From Chloroflexota bacterium (GTDB lineage: Bacteria > Chloroflexota > Dehalococcoidia > Lucifugimonadales > UBA3495): DNA of 64,000 nucleotides. Numbering within the stretch: position 1 is the first letter of the stretch; every line of letters begins with the position of its first letter. The stretch covers positions 124,001 through 188,000 of the forward strand of contig JAPPMU010000059.1 of NCBI GenBank assembly GCA_028873965.1. The letters are read 5' to 3'. A program made the translations under genes and the position numbers. The notes below the pieces were generated by a model. That model ran no database searches and was not told the DNA's origin. It worked only from the letters and a program-made list of their open reading frames with translations. Below are positions 62,189 to 64,000 of this stretch, piece by piece.

Positions 62189-64000
62189 TCAGCAGGATGG
62201 CAAACGCAAGTCGGCTAGGTCGCTGTTCGCTATATCGGCTATCCCAACCGGTATGCACCCGGTAAATTGATTGCCGGCGGCCAGCCGCAAAGATATCAGC
62301 GATGTGAGGTTGCCCAAGGATATGGGTATCGTCCCTGTCAACCTGTTGCCGTGGAGTTCCAATTGGATCACGCTGGTGAGGTTGCCCAGGGAGGACGGTA
62401 TCTTCCCGGTGAGTTCGTTGTCATCCAACTCCAACCTGGTCAAGTTGTCAAGACTGCCTAATGCCGGCGGTACTGACCCACGCAAGCGGTTATCACTGAG
62501 TAGCAGTTCTCTCAGGTTGACGAGGTTGCCCACTCCTGACGGGAACACGCCCGACAATCTGTTATCACGGAGGTCCAGTCTAACCACGCGCCCGTTACCA
62601 TCGGTGGTTACTCCATACCAACTATTGATGTGAGCGTCGCTCAGCCAGTTGGCACTGTTGGTCCAGTTAGACCCGCCGGTGGCGTGGTACAACGCTGCCA
62701 ACTCCGCTCGATCCCCCTCGTGGGTCGCAATTTCCCGATTCAGAATCGGAGCCGGCACGAAGGATGACGCCTCAGGAATTTCAGCAGCTGGCCCCACGAT
62801 GACCCCAAACGCGTCGGCAATGACTCCATTCAAATCTTTGAAGTAGCAGTACCCTCGATTTTCAACTCCGTCGTGGTTGAGGACGCAGAACAGGGCGCCA
62901 TAATCTGCTCCCTGATCCGCAGTGTACACCGCCGCCCACCAGGGGTTGCCAGCGAGTTGGTCGTTTTGATCTCTGATGCTATGGCCCCCAAGACCGGAGA
63001 CGAAGGTAAAGCTCTTTCCTTCATCAACGTGCAGGACATCCGATGTGGAAGCGATGCTCTGGGTCTCAAAACTGTCCATCAGATGTGTGCGCGAATAAGA
63101 ATGCTCGTGGCCGTTACCGATGATGGCCCCGCCTTTGCGGCACTCTTCGTAAGGCTCCCATCCCACGACATCTACCGCGCCTCCGACTTGCATCAGCCGT
63201 TGGTTATGGTGCCATAAGCAAAATCGCCAGAGGGACTCCTGAGCCTCCTCGGACGCCAGAGCATCCTTGATGAAGGAGGTGGTGGCTGAGCTGATGAAAC
63301 CTGCGCCGGAAAGCACGAAGAACAATCCTCTATAGGTACAGAAAGAATTAACTCCCAGATCGCCCGTACATTTGGCTCCACTGGTACGAGCCAACCTTTC
63401 CCGCAACTTCCTCTGATAACCGTCCCAGGCTACGATATCGTGATTGCCGATGGAAGCGAAATAAGGGAAGTCTTCACCGAGGGTTTCATTGATTTGTTGG
63501 TCCCAGCCGTCGGGGTCGTCCCGGTAGTCAAAATCGCCGGAGTGTATCACCATATCCGCCCCTTCCTCTTTTATCATGCGAAGGACCGCCCTGGAGCCAC
63601 TGCCCAGCCCCTGGTCCCCTATGAGGGCCACCTTGAAGTTAGGTGGCATAGAGCCTGGAGGCCCGGTCCATGCCTCTCTCGTCGGTGTCGCTGTTGGCGT
63701 GGGTACTGGCGTAGCCGTCGGCATGGGAGTTGGTGTGGCAGGAGGAGCCGGTGTCGCGGTGGGCGCAGGGGCGACGGTAGGTAATGGAGTCGCGGTGGGT
63801 GTGGGTGTAGCCGTCGGTTCCGGAGTCGGCGTGAAAGTTGGAACTGCGGTCCCGGGTGCAACAGGCGCGTTGGTCGGCGTCGGAGCGGACATGGGTTCCG
63901 CAGTAGCAGCCGCTGCTGTGGTCGCAGGTTTTGGTACGGGAGTCGCCTCCCTGCCATTCGTATCCTTTGTGGCTGTCGCGGTAGTTGGATCGGGAGCCTC
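62189..64000 (-). CDS. Secreted-type protein: Pro/Thr-rich stalk, calcineurin-like phosphoesterase and C-terminal leucine-rich repeats (5' end outside window)
   Basis: The frame stays open to the window edge, so the start and any signal peptide lie beyond it. From the N-terminal side: about 110 visible residues of Pro/Thr/Ala-rich linker (PTPTATPLPT style), a metallophosphoesterase domain (VALIGDQGLGSGSRA, VIHSGDFDY, IGNHDIVAWD and IGNGHEHSYSRT provide the metal ligands), then from about residue 410 of the visible part five plant-type LRRs (LSGVFPSGVGNLVNLRELLLSDN style), ending LPSC. It should be exported. Substrate and partner are unknown. Confidence 0.8.
   Translation of the reverse strand, partial: EAPDPTTATATKDTNGREATPVPKPATTAAAATAEPMSAPTPTNAPVAPGTAVPTFTPTPEPTATPTPTATPLPTVAPAPTATPAPPATPTPMPTATPVPTPTATPTREAWTGPPGSMPPNFKVALIGDQGLGSGSRAVLRMIKEEGADMVIHSGDFDYRDDPDGWDQQINETLGEDFPYFASIGNHDIVAWDGYQRKLRERLARTSGAKCTGDLGVNSFCTYRGLFFVLSGAGFISSATTSFIKDALASEEAQESLWRFCLWHHNQRLMQVGGAVDVVGWEPYEECRKGGAIIGNGHEHSYSRTHLMDSFETQSIASTSDVLHVDEGKSFTFVSGLGGHSIRDQNDQLAGNPWWAAVYTADQGADYGALFCVLNHDGVENRGYCYFKDLNGVIADAFGVIVGPAAEIPEASSFVPAPILNREIATHEGDRAELAALYHATGGSNWTNSANWLSDAHINSWYGVTTDGNGRVVRLDLRDNRLSGVFPSGVGNLVNLRELLLSDNRLRGSVPPALGSLDNLTRLELDDNELTGKIPSSLGNLTSVIQLELHGNRLTGTIPISLGNLTSLISLRLAAGNQFTGCIPVGIADIANSDLADLRLPSC

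Noticed and set aside
62189-63892. Start at the ATG at 63892 for the phosphoesterase-LRR protein
   Set aside because: The frame stays open with the same Pro/Thr/Ala-rich composition to the window edge and no RBS is seen, so the start is further upstream.
1-64000. Prophage, CRISPR array or rRNA operon
   Set aside because: No phage structural genes, repeat-spacer arrays or rRNA-like segments were seen on either strand.

Overview
This is a GC-rich bacterial chromosome segment, about 64 kb, densely packed with genes on both strands. It looks like a member of the Chloroflexota, most plausibly a SAR202- or Dehalococcoidia-like lineage. That placement is inference. It rests on an 11-subunit complex I operon without nuoEFG, an Sdh complex with a CCG-domain (HdrB/SdhE-like) third subunit, a two-subunit transketolase, and a middle section rich in flavin-dependent luciferase-family enzymes, a CaiB-type CoA transferase, an FAD-linked oxidase and an XDH/CoxL enzyme. 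No 16S rRNA gene or other decisive marker is present.

Layout. 0-2.5 kb: end of a molybdopterin hydroxylase operon (CoxS-like fragment, CoxL/XDH large subunit). 2.6-5.6 kb (minus): a PPOX-family flavoprotein and an SbcC/Rad50-like ATPase. 5.7-9.0 kb (plus): ABC-2 exporter pair and Ffh. 9.0-12.0 kb (minus): overlapping AlkA-type glycosylase, ThpR, and an amidohydrolase fused to a Mug/TDG-type uracil-DNA glycosylase. 12.2-14.0 kb: split transketolase. 14.1-16.9 kb (minus): a small unknown gene, then proA and proB. 17.4-21.0 kb: mfd. 21.0-22.6 kb (minus): DUF4349-like lipoprotein. 22.7 kb: tRNA-Pro(CGG). 22.9-34.6 kb: FAD oxidase, Zn-alcohol dehydrogenase, HicBA, LLM flavoenzymes, acyl-CoA ligase, an AbrB/PIN/PD-(D/E)XK cassette, a PuuE-like deacetylase, a VOC protein and PAC2. 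34.7 kb (minus): tRNA-Met(CAT). 34.8-39.5 kb: a small unknown gene, then on the minus strand moaC, moaA, rdgB, a CaiB-like gene and an alpha/beta hydrolase.

39.6-56.1 kb is a long plus-strand energy-metabolism run: nuoABCDHIJK, a 64-residue gene, nuoLMN, NAD kinase, two tandem NUDIX hydrolases, sdhA, sdhB and a CCG-domain subunit. The minus strand then carries a GSA-aminomutase-like enzyme, malate dehydrogenase and monomeric isocitrate dehydrogenase (56.3-60.9 kb). The window thus gathers respiratory complexes I and II, three TCA enzymes, and NAD(P) synthesis and clean-up functions. The last 3 kb hold an IS1-family insertion sequence with an intact two-frame transposase, next to a MITE with a 9-bp target duplication, and a truncated surface protein that joins a metallophosphoesterase to leucine-rich repeats.

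Mobile and repeat DNA is the most unusual part. There are two short inverted-repeat elements with different ends but the same internal pair of covarying hairpins, an imperfect palindrome of the 'ERSDVAI' type, and two 'CTGTCGAAGG' palindromes. No dedicated transcription factor gene was recognised anywhere in the window (toxin-antitoxin antitoxins aside). Candidate promoters often use an extended -10 (TGnTAYAAT).
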